A stretch of 64,000 nt of DNA, from assembly GCF_003591485.1 (NCBI RefSeq), contig NZ_QZCF01000004.1, forward strand, positions 186,001 to 250,000. The letters run 5' to 3'. This document shows positions 27,701 to 34,386 of the stretch, one piece after another (the stretch's first letter is position 1; every line of letters starts with the position of its first letter). The notes under the pieces are model-generated. The model was not told the origin of the DNA and searched no databases. It saw nothing but the letters and a program-made list of their open reading frames with translations. The position numbers and the translations under genes were made by a program. The stretch comes from Paenibacillus sp. 1011MAR3C5 (GTDB lineage: Bacteria > Bacillota > Bacilli > Paenibacillales > Paenibacillaceae).

Positions 27701-28262
27701 TGTGCCAAGCTCCCATTGGGGACATGCAGCGATTACGAGACTCGCTGCCAAGCATATCGTGGAAGGTACGGGAGGGGGCAGCTTTGCGCCGGACCGGGCA
27801 GTGTCGCGCGCGGAATTTACAGCGCTTCTTGTCAGAGCTTTGGGCTTGCAGGCAACTGAGGGGAACATGCCGTTCACGGATATGGACAGCGGAGAATGGT
27901 ATATCGATTCCGTTGCGGCAGCCTATCAAGCAGGACTTGTAAGCGGGGTTACGGAGGATGCCTTTGCGCCTGAGGCGCGAATTACGCGCCAGCAGATGGC
28001 GATTCTGCTTGTACGCGCCTCGGAGTGGGCGCAACAGCAAGGGAACTCGCTGGAGGGCAGCGGGGCTTCCCGAACACTAGACAGTATTAGCGACAAAGGG
28101 GTTATTGCCGATTGGGCCCAGGGTGATGTCGGGCAAGCGCTAGAGCTTGGACTGATGAACGGGCGCGCCGATCTTCGCTTTGCCCCACTGGAGCAAGCAA
28201 GCCGCGCCGAGAGCGTACAGTCTTTGTACAATCTTATGGCAAGGCTGCAATTGCTGCCTTAA
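21711..28262 (+). CDS. Giant SLH-anchored surface protein with glycerophosphodiester phosphodiesterase domain
   Basis: 2183 residues from a GTG at 21711 (GGGAGG upstream). Order: signal peptide (cleavage near residue 33, AHA-AE); lamin-tail domains at about 40-190 and 239-395 separated by a PEPTPTP linker; fibronectin III at 420-500; a beta-propeller-like region at 520-830; lamin-tail domains at about 847-1017 and 1040-1207; an unassigned region; a GDPD barrel at about 1450-1697; a beta-rich stretch; three SLH repeats at about 1994-2183. The GDPD site looks intact: His1454 in AHRGMSSLAPENT, IETDVLRTKDGELVLLHD and ALEMKG. It should sit on the cell surface, bound through SLH to pyruvylated wall polymer, and release glycerol phosphate from teichoic acid or deacylated phospholipids. 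A GlpP-type leader precedes it. Confidence 0.93.
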   Translation: MLKKKFQKWSAYVLVAVLLAGLWPQPWTDRAHAAEGPSALWITEIVPRSAGEGQPYEFIELYNSSTAAINLNQYQLQYFTSSMTNPANRWPIADTTIGAGETKVLWLKKFDYPNVPLDDFNANYGVSLDSADVIEIALTTSAQGLHDSALRKVAIADTAGQPLVSALFNEGAADGILNRSVIYKAGDSAEMNRLRNDETPTPGTLLAEQLPGAPDPGGEPEPTPTPGEGDIAAPLPGELLITELIPDTANFAGYDAFEFIELYNAASHPVELQGHTVASASWSVTIEDSLVLPEWSSYVIWTRRGEIAPIGMDAFNSYYYAEYGGKYVREGSYRIFENIGGLTNSGNQNVTIRGGSGNEIAKASYSAAHVAEGKSITFRYSSGGGTAMELIGGLQAPTPGYVVAGQAPPKPVVNAEAPQSPAGLTADAGEGSVGLSWSPNEESDVWSYRIYRDGQLQFEVPASQLSFRVDGLVGNVSYDFQVSAVNTSDKESAPSSVASAEPGHQKLTQTERAPLQQPEKYALTWEIGEAGPVIPGLAEGVVPQGIAYDEGLDWLVTVSYMDDGRPGVLSVMQESTGVQLKSLALMNEDGTPYLGHAGGVAIIGDDVWVASETYLYRLSLAAIGAAEHGGEVQFTGVIPVPLQAAFMTYADGVLWVGEFYEAKSYPTDPQHHIANRDGETHYAWMAGYELSADTGLPGADNWNGEQTTTATPDYLFSIREKVQGAAFDDSTVYLSTSYGRANDSTLYRYRTPDLAGTPHASAVVNGVTVPLWFLDGQSAAETNASLVTVPMSEGIAVAGGELYVLLESGANKYRYTTTLIMDRMLKLDLAAWENYGTEPPAAERPPVRVSQFMYDAPGADDGKEYIVLRNYGTKPADIGGFKLGDGINEGGGEGMAEFPAGTVIEPGEVIVVSQSALIFKQTYGVSPDFEVPWEGVFKPQDDPSVPDLLPTAWSTGVIQLANGGDEILLMDRANEVVDFVPYLKDMTYRGIAYKGVTAAAGGNGNAIHRISDTGVPAADFAAAPPDLPNRPIPIPTSQTLLITEVVYDPLFEEITGEYIELTNISSQPIDISGYYLGDEETEGQAAAEGMYNFPEGTVLAPYEVIVVAKNAKGIEERYGIKADFELDESDPEVAKMIPNCDWGCGNMQLANTGDEVLLLDRNKALIDVVVYRSGMYMGMEAHPGVAGGHSLERTSEVDTKNSRADFIDQPNPTPGLLLFGPNGRPDLIPVSDLKENVLLTEEPESKLAAAPTVADASGVLSDTFTEGTSAFLLTVGLSGGKLMATNVKMELKDALERLGGHRLPMLELQDRSLILAVHGLLGELGMQDVMIVSGNAAVVKDMRELNDEYRGVVRIQGNSIKREQWSDIVINVRNSTGLTVLLNYRSASAELTSYLAARGITVWAYGMEQEADLHQAIAAGVTGLVTGKPQAAVEAIESYGEQATLGVPPLFIAHRGMSSLAPENTMDAFKLAVEMNADVIETDVLRTKDGELVLLHDFTVDRTTNGSGRASEMTLEELKALTANRTDQAAWQPIYDQFPDARIPTLAELLAYAKDKDIVLALEMKGIGYERELVDLIEEYDMVADVYVSSFSSEVLKRVQEQNSQVGIGFVLDGGTPEAGKELVQAEKLITDNVQLGAFLLANTTLMTPELVAYAKQRGVAVVGWTVNTKSGMQELVARGVGGIITDYANWMNELPTGLSSLRANGSYTLRPRAELSWDELVAIASRAGADIPLNGGIRILGEASGAVELDGSLIKGTKTGHAIVQLYHDFPLFQPVEGEAVPESSWRVYSAPIRVTVANQTTPTQPSDGGQSAENTSRYVPTAAEIASLGGKLKLSGKQTLLSMPGGLSEWLPADGLSVQSGSWTLQLPTKLLLAALQALPEGQRGEGRLELSMTPVEEKQNQADGMKQRGMIMDFKLEAVDRDGKRTFVTSFSDEATLRFQLEEGTDLWLAGIYQLMNDGTPRYAGGKVSNGYIEAGSTHFSRYAVMEYSPAFHDVPSSHWGHAAITRLAAKHIVEGTGGGSFAPDRAVSRAEFTALLVRALGLQATEGNMPFTDMDSGEWYIDSVAAAYQAGLVSGVTEDAFAPEARITRQQMAILLVRASEWAQQQGNSLEGSGASRTLDSISDKGVIADWAQGDVGQALELGLMNGRADLRFAPLEQASRAESVQSLYNLMARLQLLP

Positions 28263-28283
28263 TCCAATCATCAATAGAGCAAG

Positions 28284-28316
28284 CCTCGGGCTGATGAAGC
28301 CCGGGGTTTTTTCTTT
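28284..28316 (+). terminator. Terminator after the GDPD surface-protein gene
   Basis: CCTCGGGCT (28284-28292) pairs with AGCCCGGGG (28298-28306), followed by a T-rich tract. Confidence 0.9.
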
Positions 28317-28357
28317 TTTCAGCAGCACTCCCCCCTTTACAACATCTCTATATTCCG

Positions 28358-28389
28358 TTGACACTGCTTTAATAGTTGGGCGCTATAGT
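28358..28389 (+). promoter_or_regulatory. Candidate promoter of the ugp-glpP transcript
   Basis: TTGACA (28358-28363) is a perfect -35 box. The best -10 is TATAGT (28384-28389), but the 20-bp spacer is long, so the assignment is tentative. Confidence 0.4.
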
Positions 28390-28429
28390 TGTCCTAGAAG
28401 CAAGACACCAACAGAATATGAGGGCACAC

Positions 28430-28546
28430 GGGTTGAGAATATGAGAAAACCCTTGTTTGAAAAGATGTACGGTCGTTCGCGTGCGATTATTCCGCAAGGG
28501 GAATGCCGTGATGATGACTTCTGCTCAAATAAGTGTTTTCTTTTTT
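28430..28546 (+). promoter_or_regulatory. GlpP-type antitermination leader of the ugp-glpP operon
   Basis: The terminator pairs GAAAACCCTTGTTTG (28445-28459) with CAAATAAGTGTTTTC (28526-28540), followed by T6. A competing hairpin GGGTT (28430-28434) with AACCC (28448-28452) has the loop GAGAATATGAGAA. The GDPD leader has the same arrangement with loop CGGAGAAAACGAGAAA. The long terminator loop here (66 nt) contains further small stems. The remaining 130 bp to ugpB holds only the ribosome site AAGGAGAG. Confidence 0.72.
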
Positions 28547-28675
28547 AATGCCTTCTTTTGCAACATGCCGCAATAACGTTGGCAGCTCTTCCGCCTCAAC
28601 GCGCTTCAGCGCGCACGGCACCGGGGGTCGCCATGTTATATAAAAAAAGACAAGAAAAAGGAGAGTTATCCACCC

Positions 28676-30034
28676 ATGCGTTCAATGATGAAAGCACTGA
28701 TTATCCTTTGTGCTTGCGCCATGTTTGTCGTCGGCTGTTCCGGCAATGGCGGAGCGAAACCATCCGCAAGCAATGCCGGCAACAACGGCGCAGCAACACC
28801 GGCTCCGACTAAGGAAGCAGACAAGCCGTCAGGGGAGAAGGTAGAGCTCAGCTTCTATTATCCGGTTGCGGTAGGCGGCCCGATTACGGAAGTGATCGAG
28901 AACATGGCGAAGGACTTTATGGCTGAAAATCCAGACATTACGGTGAAGCCGGTATACACAGGCAGCTATGCCGACACGATGGTCAAGGCGCAAGCGGCTA
29001 TCCAAGGCAAGACGCCGCCTGATCTCGCGGTGCTTCTGAGCACGGAGCTGTTCACTTTGTTGGATATGGATGCGATTGAACCGCTGGATGAGCTGATTGC
29101 GGCTGACGGCGGCGATGAGTACCTAAAGGATTTCTATCCGGCTTTCCTGGCTAACGGCCAGACTGACGGCAAGACATGGTCAATTCCGTTCCAACGCAGT
29201 ACAATCGTCCTCTTCTACAATAAAGAAATGTTCAAAGCGGTTGGCCTTGATCCGGAGAAAGCGCCTGCGACTTGGGAAGAGCTGGCCGACTACGCGAAGA
29301 AGCTGACGAAGGACAGCCAATGGGGTCTTGAAATTCCATCGACAGGCTTCCTGTATTGGATGTTCCAGACATTCGCGCTTCAAAGCGGCGACAACATTAT
29401 GACGCAAGACGGCAAGAAAGTATTTTTTGATACACCGGAAAACGTACAGTCCATGCAATTCTGGAGAGACCTCGCAGCGGTGCATAAGGCGATGCCGGAA
29501 GGCGCGATCGAGTGGGGTACGGTTCCGTCCGACTTTATTGAAGGCAAGACAGCGATGATGTATCATACGACAGGCAACCTGACGAACGTGAAGAACAATG
29601 CCAAGTTCGACTTCGGCGTTGCGATGCTTCCGAAAAACAAGCAATACGGCACGCCGACAGGCGGCGGCAACTTCTATATGTTCAAAGGCATCAGCGAAGC
29701 GAAGAAGCAAGCGGCTTGGAAATTCATCAAGTTCATGACGGAGCCGGAGCGCATAGCACAGTGGAGTATCGATACAGGCTATGTAGCGCCGCGCATCTCG
29801 GCTTATGAGACAGACAAGATGAAGACGTACGTGCAGGAATTCCCTGCCGCTCTTGTAGCACGAGATCAGCTGCAATACGCTTCGGCAGAGCTGTCGACGC
29901 ATAACAACGGCAAGGTGTCCAAAATTTTCAGCGACGCCATCCAATCCGTACTGACAGGTTCTTCTGATTCCGCTACTGCGCTGAAGAAGGCACAGGAAGA
30001 AGCGGACAAAGCGCTAGCGCCATTCAACAAATAA
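28676..30034 (+). CDS. ugpB: UgpB-like ABC substrate-binding lipoprotein
   Basis: A 452-residue lipoprotein with signal and lipobox ending at Cys21 (FVVGC), a low-complexity tether, then the family-1 binding protein fold. ENMAKDFMAENPDITVKPVY, PFQRSTIVLFYNKEMFKAVG and FDFGVAMLPKNKQYGTPTGG align by eye with E. coli UgpB. It should capture glycerol-3-phosphate or glycerophosphodiesters at the membrane. Support comes from glpP in the same operon and the shared leader with a GDPD gene. A general sugar role is possible for this family but less likely here. The ATPase subunit is missing, as for many Bacillota importers served by an MsmX-type ATPase. Confidence 0.88.
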   Translation: MRSMMKALIILCACAMFVVGCSGNGGAKPSASNAGNNGAATPAPTKEADKPSGEKVELSFYYPVAVGGPITEVIENMAKDFMAENPDITVKPVYTGSYADTMVKAQAAIQGKTPPDLAVLLSTELFTLLDMDAIEPLDELIAADGGDEYLKDFYPAFLANGQTDGKTWSIPFQRSTIVLFYNKEMFKAVGLDPEKAPATWEELADYAKKLTKDSQWGLEIPSTGFLYWMFQTFALQSGDNIMTQDGKKVFFDTPENVQSMQFWRDLAAVHKAMPEGAIEWGTVPSDFIEGKTAMMYHTTGNLTNVKNNAKFDFGVAMLPKNKQYGTPTGGGNFYMFKGISEAKKQAAWKFIKFMTEPERIAQWSIDTGYVAPRISAYETDKMKTYVQEFPAALVARDQLQYASAELSTHNNGKVSKIFSDAIQSVLTGSSDSATALKKAQEEADKALAPFNK

Positions 30035-30049
30035 GCAGGGGGTTATGAC

Positions 30050-30946
30050 ATGAAGATGGCGACAAGGCGCAGACGGGCATGGAAGCTTAACGCGTTCGCG
30101 TGGATGCTCCTGCTCCCCTCGCTCATCTTCCTCCTTGTGTTCACGCTCTATCCGGTTGCGGGGGCGCTGAAGCTCAGCCTGTTCCAGGCTGATCTCGGCA
30201 CTCCGCAGCCTTCTTATATCGGGCTGGACAACTACAACAGCATGGCGGAAGATAGCGTGTTTTGGAAAGTGGTCAAAAACAATATTTGGTTCGCGATCGG
30301 CACGGTGCCGACCAGCATCCTGCTGTCTCTCCTGATGGCGATGTTTGCGAACAAAGTTATGCGGGCCAGAGGACTGGTGCGAACCGCGTTTTTCTACCCG
30401 ACAGTCGTGCCGATGATTGCAATCGGCAACATCTGGCTGTTCATCTATACCCCGGAATACGGCATCGTCAGCCGTTTTCTCGAAACCTTCGGCATCAAGG
30501 GCCCCAACTGGCTCGGTACGCCGGATCTGGTCATGTGGGCAATGATTATCATGATTGTATGGAAGGAAGCCGGCTATTTTATGCTGTTCTATCTGGCTGG
30601 ACTGCAGAATATCTCCGAGGAGCTGTATGAATCCGCGAGAGTGGACGGCGTTCCAGCATGGCGCGTATTCTGGCGGATTACATTCCCGCTGCTTATGCCG
30701 ACGACGCTGTTCGTCTCGATTATTGCGCTCACCAATTCATTCAAGCTGGTCGATCACCTTTGGATTATGACCAAAGGCGGCCCGGAGAACGCCAGCAATC
30801 TATTGCTGTTCTACATTTATGAAACGGCCTTCAGCTTCTGGGACCAAGGCATGGCGTCGGCTCTGACGACGGTTATGATTATTCTCCTGCTATTGCTTGC
30901 GGCTATACAGTTTTTCGGCTTCGACCGCCGCATTCATTACCGATAG
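30050..30946 (+). CDS. ugpA: UgpA-like ABC transporter permease
   Basis: A 298-residue permease with six predicted membrane helices. The EAA loop is visible (ISEELYESARVDGVPAWRVF, about residues 192-211), typical of the carbohydrate/UgpA group. It starts 15 bp after ugpB with a GCAGGGGG ribosome site and ends 13 bp before ugpE, so the genes form one transcript. It pairs with UgpE to form the channel for the substrate bound by UgpB. Confidence 0.9.
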   Translation: MKMATRRRRAWKLNAFAWMLLLPSLIFLLVFTLYPVAGALKLSLFQADLGTPQPSYIGLDNYNSMAEDSVFWKVVKNNIWFAIGTVPTSILLSLLMAMFANKVMRARGLVRTAFFYPTVVPMIAIGNIWLFIYTPEYGIVSRFLETFGIKGPNWLGTPDLVMWAMIIMIVWKEAGYFMLFYLAGLQNISEELYESARVDGVPAWRVFWRITFPLLMPTTLFVSIIALTNSFKLVDHLWIMTKGGPENASNLLLFYIYETAFSFWDQGMASALTTVMIILLLLLAAIQFFGFDRRIHYR

Positions 30947-30959
30947 GAGGAAGCGCATA

Positions 30960-31763
30960 ATGATGAAGAAAATAAGCTATGGCTTGATGTATATAATGGC
31001 GGCAGTCTGGCTGATTCCGCTGGTATGGACCGTATGGACCGCCTTTCGTCCGAAACGGCTGGCGCTGTCGTCATCGATTTCGATCGATTTCACACTCTCT
31101 AACTTTACTCATGTATGGAACGCTGCGCCGTTCAGCACTTATTATTTGAACACGATAGTGATCGTTGCCGGCGTATTTACCGTACAGTTTCTAACGGTGT
31201 CGATGGCTGCGTTTGCCTTTGCGCGGGTAGAGTTTTGGGGCAAGTCGGCTATCTTCCTGCTGTTTCTCGCTCAAATCATGATTCCAGCCGACATTCTCAT
31301 CTTCCCCAACTATACGGTGCTAAGGGATTTGTCCTTGCTGGATACGAAGCTAGGCATTATGATTCCGTATTTCGCCTCCGCATTCGGAGTGTTTCTGCTC
31401 AGGCAGATGTTCAAGACGATTCCGTTCGAGCTGGATGAAGCAGCCCGCATGGAGGGCTGCAGTCTATGGCAAATCCTGTGGCGCATCTATATGCCGCTGG
31501 CGAGACCAGCCTATGTTTCCTTCGGGCTCGTCTCAGTCAGCTATCATTGGAACAACTTCCTTTGGCCGCTGATCATTACAAATTCCGTTGAGAACCGGCC
31601 GCTTACGGTCGGTCTGGCGATCTTCGCCCAATCCTTCGAGACAGGGGCGCAATGGAGCGAGGTAACGGCGGCGACGATGCTGGTGATCCTGCCGCTGCTG
31701 CTCGGATTTATGGTGTTCCAGCGCCAGTTCATGAACAGCTTTATTCATTCGGGCATCAAGTAG
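30960..31763 (+). CDS. ugpE: UgpE-like ABC transporter permease
   Basis: From the ATG at 30960 the product is 267 residues. TAGGAGG, which includes the ugpA stop codon, lies eight bases upstream; a TTG-type start at 30897 inside ugpA is rejected. It has six membrane helices and the EAA loop (PFELDEAARMEGCSLWQILW) of the MalG/UgpE group. It is the second channel subunit of the importer and is followed 22 bp later by glpP. Confidence 0.9.
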   Translation: MMKKISYGLMYIMAAVWLIPLVWTVWTAFRPKRLALSSSISIDFTLSNFTHVWNAAPFSTYYLNTIVIVAGVFTVQFLTVSMAAFAFARVEFWGKSAIFLLFLAQIMIPADILIFPNYTVLRDLSLLDTKLGIMIPYFASAFGVFLLRQMFKTIPFELDEAARMEGCSLWQILWRIYMPLARPAYVSFGLVSVSYHWNNFLWPLIITNSVENRPLTVGLAIFAQSFETGAQWSEVTAATMLVILPLLLGFMVFQRQFMNSFIHSGIK

Positions 31764-31785
31764 CATATAAGGGGAGGTATGGAAG

Positions 31786-32322
31786 ATGGGCAGCCCGATC
31801 ATTGCCTCGATTACGAACGAGGAGCAATTGTCGCATGTATGGAGCGCTTCGCTCTCACGCGTCATTCTCATGACCGGCGACATTACAACGCTTGGCGATA
31901 TTGTGCGTCAGTTGCATAGCATGGATAAGCAGGTCTATGTCCATATGGAGATGGTGAACGGCCTTGGGCGGGACGCTTCTGCCGTTCACTATATCGCAAG
32001 AGAATTTGGCGTGGACGGCATCGTGACGACGAAGAGCCATATTATCGCGGCAGCCAAGCAAGCTGGCATTCGCAGCATTCAACGTGTATTCGCGATCGAT
32101 ACCGCTGCGGTGGAGACGGGAATTCGGCTGACGGGCACGAGCAAGCCTGACGAAGTGGAGCTGATGCCGGGCCTCATGCCGCGCATTATCCGTGAAGTGA
32201 AAGCCAAGGTGAACAGACCGCTTATTGTCGGCGGATTGATTCGTTATGAAGAAGAGATTCAAGAAGCGCTGGATAGCGGAGCGGATTATGTCTCCGTCGG
32301 ACATCCGAGCTTCTGGACATAA
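31786..32322 (+). CDS. glpP: GlpP glycerol-3-phosphate-responsive antiterminator
   Basis: A 178-residue protein covering the whole GlpP family. It is a small TIM-barrel-like RNA-binding antiterminator with SRVILMTGDITTLGDIV, VYVHMEMVNGLGRD, GIVTTKSHIIAAAKQ and VGGLIRYEEEIQEALDSGAD. In Bacillus subtilis GlpP bound to glycerol-3-phosphate stabilises the glpD, glpFK and glpTQ leaders. Here glpP is last in the importer operon, which gives positive feedback: imported substrate yields glycerol-3-phosphate, which activates GlpP. GGGGAGG sets the ATG at 31786. The two leaders at 21.55 and 28.43 kb are its predicted targets. Confidence 0.92.
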   Translation: MGSPIIASITNEEQLSHVWSASLSRVILMTGDITTLGDIVRQLHSMDKQVYVHMEMVNGLGRDASAVHYIAREFGVDGIVTTKSHIIAAAKQAGIRSIQRVFAIDTAAVETGIRLTGTSKPDEVELMPGLMPRIIREVKAKVNRPLIVGGLIRYEEEIQEALDSGADYVSVGHPSFWT

Positions 32323-32389
32323 CATGCGAGTATGGCAATAGCTAATATGGAGTTGACGAGATAACCGAGGAATCAGGCGATGAACGGGT

Positions 32390-32430
32390 CCGAGTCATCC
32401 GTTCGCTTCGTGTGGCGACGCGGTTTTTTT
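32390..32430 (+). terminator. Terminator after glpP
   Basis: CCGAGTC (32390-32396) pairs with GACGCGG (32417-32423) with one mismatch, and T7 follows. The loop can form further pairs. Confidence 0.65.
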
Positions 32431-32484
32431 GTTGCCGCAAAATGGGACTTGAATGCGATTAGAGCTTGTTTGGGAGGGAGTAAG

Positions 32485-33273
32485 GTGACGATACGTCTTA
32501 TAGTGAGCGATCTGGACGGCACGTTGTTGTCGCCTGAGCATCAGCTGACGCAACCGGTTAAGGAAGCCGTAGCTGCATTCACAAAGCGTGGCGGGCTGTT
32601 CACCTTCGCGACGGGCAGGCCGCTGCTGACAGCCGCCTCGTTTGAACGCGAATTGACACTGGGGATGCCTTATATCTTGTGCAACGGCTCCGTGATTGCT
32701 CAGAAGGGAGAGGTGATGGAGTCGGCCTCCTTCCTGGCTGGAGACGTGAATGCACTGCTTGCGGATGCAAGCCAAGCCGACCTCGATGCGTTCCTGTTCC
32801 GCGAGGATGGCGTGTTCGTCTTCCGCCCGTCTGAGGCGGTCCACCGCTATGAGGAAAAGGAGCGTGTCCGCTGCATCCAATTAGATGAAGGCGACAACGA
32901 GTGGAAGGAAGCTTATGTTCAGAAGGTCATTCTAATCGGAGATATGTCGGTCATTCGCCAAGTTTGGGCGCTGCACGAGCCTGTCCATGCCCGATTTGCC
33001 GCCTTCCAGTCGGAGGCGGACTATTGGGAGATCATGTCAAGCGGACAAAGCAAAGGGACAGCCCTGCGCAAAATTGCGGAGCGGCTGAACATTAAGCGCG
33101 AGGAAATTATGGCGCTCGGCAATCAGCTTAACGATCTGGATATGCTTCAATATGCCGGGATTGGCGTAGCCGTCGCGAACGCGCATGAAGAGCTGAAAGC
33201 GGAAGCTGATTATGTATGCAAGCAGAGTTATGGAGAGGGAGTCCTGGAGGCGATGGCCAAATTCTGTCTGTAG
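32485..33273 (+). CDS. Cof-type HAD-superfamily phosphatase
   Basis: From a GTG at 32485 (GGGAGGGAGTAAGG upstream) the product is 262 residues. Motif I is DLDGTLL with the nucleophilic aspartate near residue 9, motif II is the FATGRP region, and motif III is a lysine before GTALRKIAE. Motif IV reads GNQLNDLDML where most relatives have GDxxND, so the first acidic residue is replaced by asparagine; the second aspartate remains. The C2 cap places it in the Cof/YidA group, which dephosphorylates sugar phosphates, phosphoglycolate or flavin precursors. The substrate is unknown. It follows the ugp-glpP terminator, so a functional link is not implied. Confidence 0.88.
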   Translation: MTIRLIVSDLDGTLLSPEHQLTQPVKEAVAAFTKRGGLFTFATGRPLLTAASFERELTLGMPYILCNGSVIAQKGEVMESASFLAGDVNALLADASQADLDAFLFREDGVFVFRPSEAVHRYEEKERVRCIQLDEGDNEWKEAYVQKVILIGDMSVIRQVWALHEPVHARFAAFQSEADYWEIMSSGQSKGTALRKIAERLNIKREEIMALGNQLNDLDMLQYAGIGVAVANAHEELKAEADYVCKQSYGEGVLEAMAKFCL

Positions 33274-33410
33274 GATGACCGCCAATGCGACTGCGGTCTG
33301 GCTTCGCCATATACCAATGTCGTAACGCAAGATACAGCCTCCGACCGTAACTGAGCCGCTGTTCCTTCTGTAAAGTTGAGCTATCAGATTTTACAGGAGG
33401 AATGGTTAAG

Positions 33411-34268
33411 ATGACGGATCAACCGTTATGGTTTAAAGGCGAGAAGTGGATGGTCGTTACGGGACTTCTGGGCTTCGCGCTGGCGCTTGTATGCGGCTTA
33501 GGCGCGCTTCTGCTAGGCACGGACGAAACGCCGGGCTCTGGCATGGCCAAAGCTGTATCGTTCAATGCGGCACTCGGCATTTTCTTGCTATCGACGGCAG
33601 CCGTTAGCCCGTTCGCTGGATGGGGACGGAAGAGCAGAGCGTTCTTCCGATGGTCTTACATTGCGCTTGCGCTATTTTCTTATTTCGCCGAGACGGTTCA
33701 GCATATCCGCGGAGTTAATCCCCGGTTCGCAATGGATGGCTCCGCCTTTGATCTTGCGGTCGCGAATGGCTTTGGAATGGCCGCTATGCTGCTGGTCGTG
33801 TTTTATTTGGGCTTCGCGGCGGCGTTTTTCCGAAAGCGCGCCTCGCAGCTGCAGCCAAGCGTAGTGTTGAGCGTTCGTTATGCCATGGTTGCCGTATTGT
33901 TTTCTTTTGCAGGCGGTATCTGCATATCCATTAACGGCGGCAGATTCATCGGCTTGGAAGGCAATCTGATCTGGTTCCACGGACTTGGGTTTCACGCGCT
34001 GCAGGTGCTGCCGATAACCGCGTGGTTAGCAATCAGAAGCTCGATGACGATTCGATTGCAGCGGACACTGATTCATATTGCCGGGGTGTCGTTCATAGGC
34101 GGCCTGCTGGCGATCGGCTTGCAAACCTTGCAGGAGAGAACACTGCTGGAATGGTCGCTGCTGCCGCTTGCGGCGCTCGCATTTTTCATCGTGACGACGG
34201 CAGCAAGCTTACGGGCATGTCTCGAAGCGGTCCGTTCGAAGAAGGATGGAAGCACGCTAGCTGGATAA
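33411..34268 (+). CDS. Multi-pass membrane protein of unknown function
   Basis: About 285 residues with seven or eight predicted transmembrane helices and short loops. No enzymatic motif is evident. Notable segments are FAETVQHIRGVNPRF and LIWFHGLGFHALQVLP, whose embedded histidines could bind a cofactor or metal. Start choice: CAGGAGG (33394-33400) is only one base from the ATG at 33402 but ten from the ATG at 33411, so the latter is preferred. It stands alone between a HAD gene and chrA. No function is assigned. Confidence 0.72.
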   Translation: MTDQPLWFKGEKWMVVTGLLGFALALVCGLGALLLGTDETPGSGMAKAVSFNAALGIFLLSTAAVSPFAGWGRKSRAFFRWSYIALALFSYFAETVQHIRGVNPRFAMDGSAFDLAVANGFGMAAMLLVVFYLGFAAAFFRKRASQLQPSVVLSVRYAMVAVLFSFAGGICISINGGRFIGLEGNLIWFHGLGFHALQVLPITAWLAIRSSMTIRLQRTLIHIAGVSFIGGLLAIGLQTLQERTLLEWSLLPLAALAFFIVTTAASLRACLEAVRSKKDGSTLAG

Positions 34269-34314
34269 GCGTTGTCCGCTAAGTGCTCTTGTCTGCCGCT
34301 GTGAAACATGCTTC

Positions 34315-34343
34315 TTCCCAATCGCTTGCTCTTATCTTACAAT
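34315..34343 (+). promoter_or_regulatory. Candidate chrA promoter
   Basis: TTCCCA (34315-34320), 17-bp spacer, TACAAT (34338-34343). The -35 box matches the consensus at four of six positions. Confidence 0.4.
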
Positions 34344-34386
34344 GACGGTAGCTATAAGTTCGGAATGAACAGGGAGGACCTCATAC

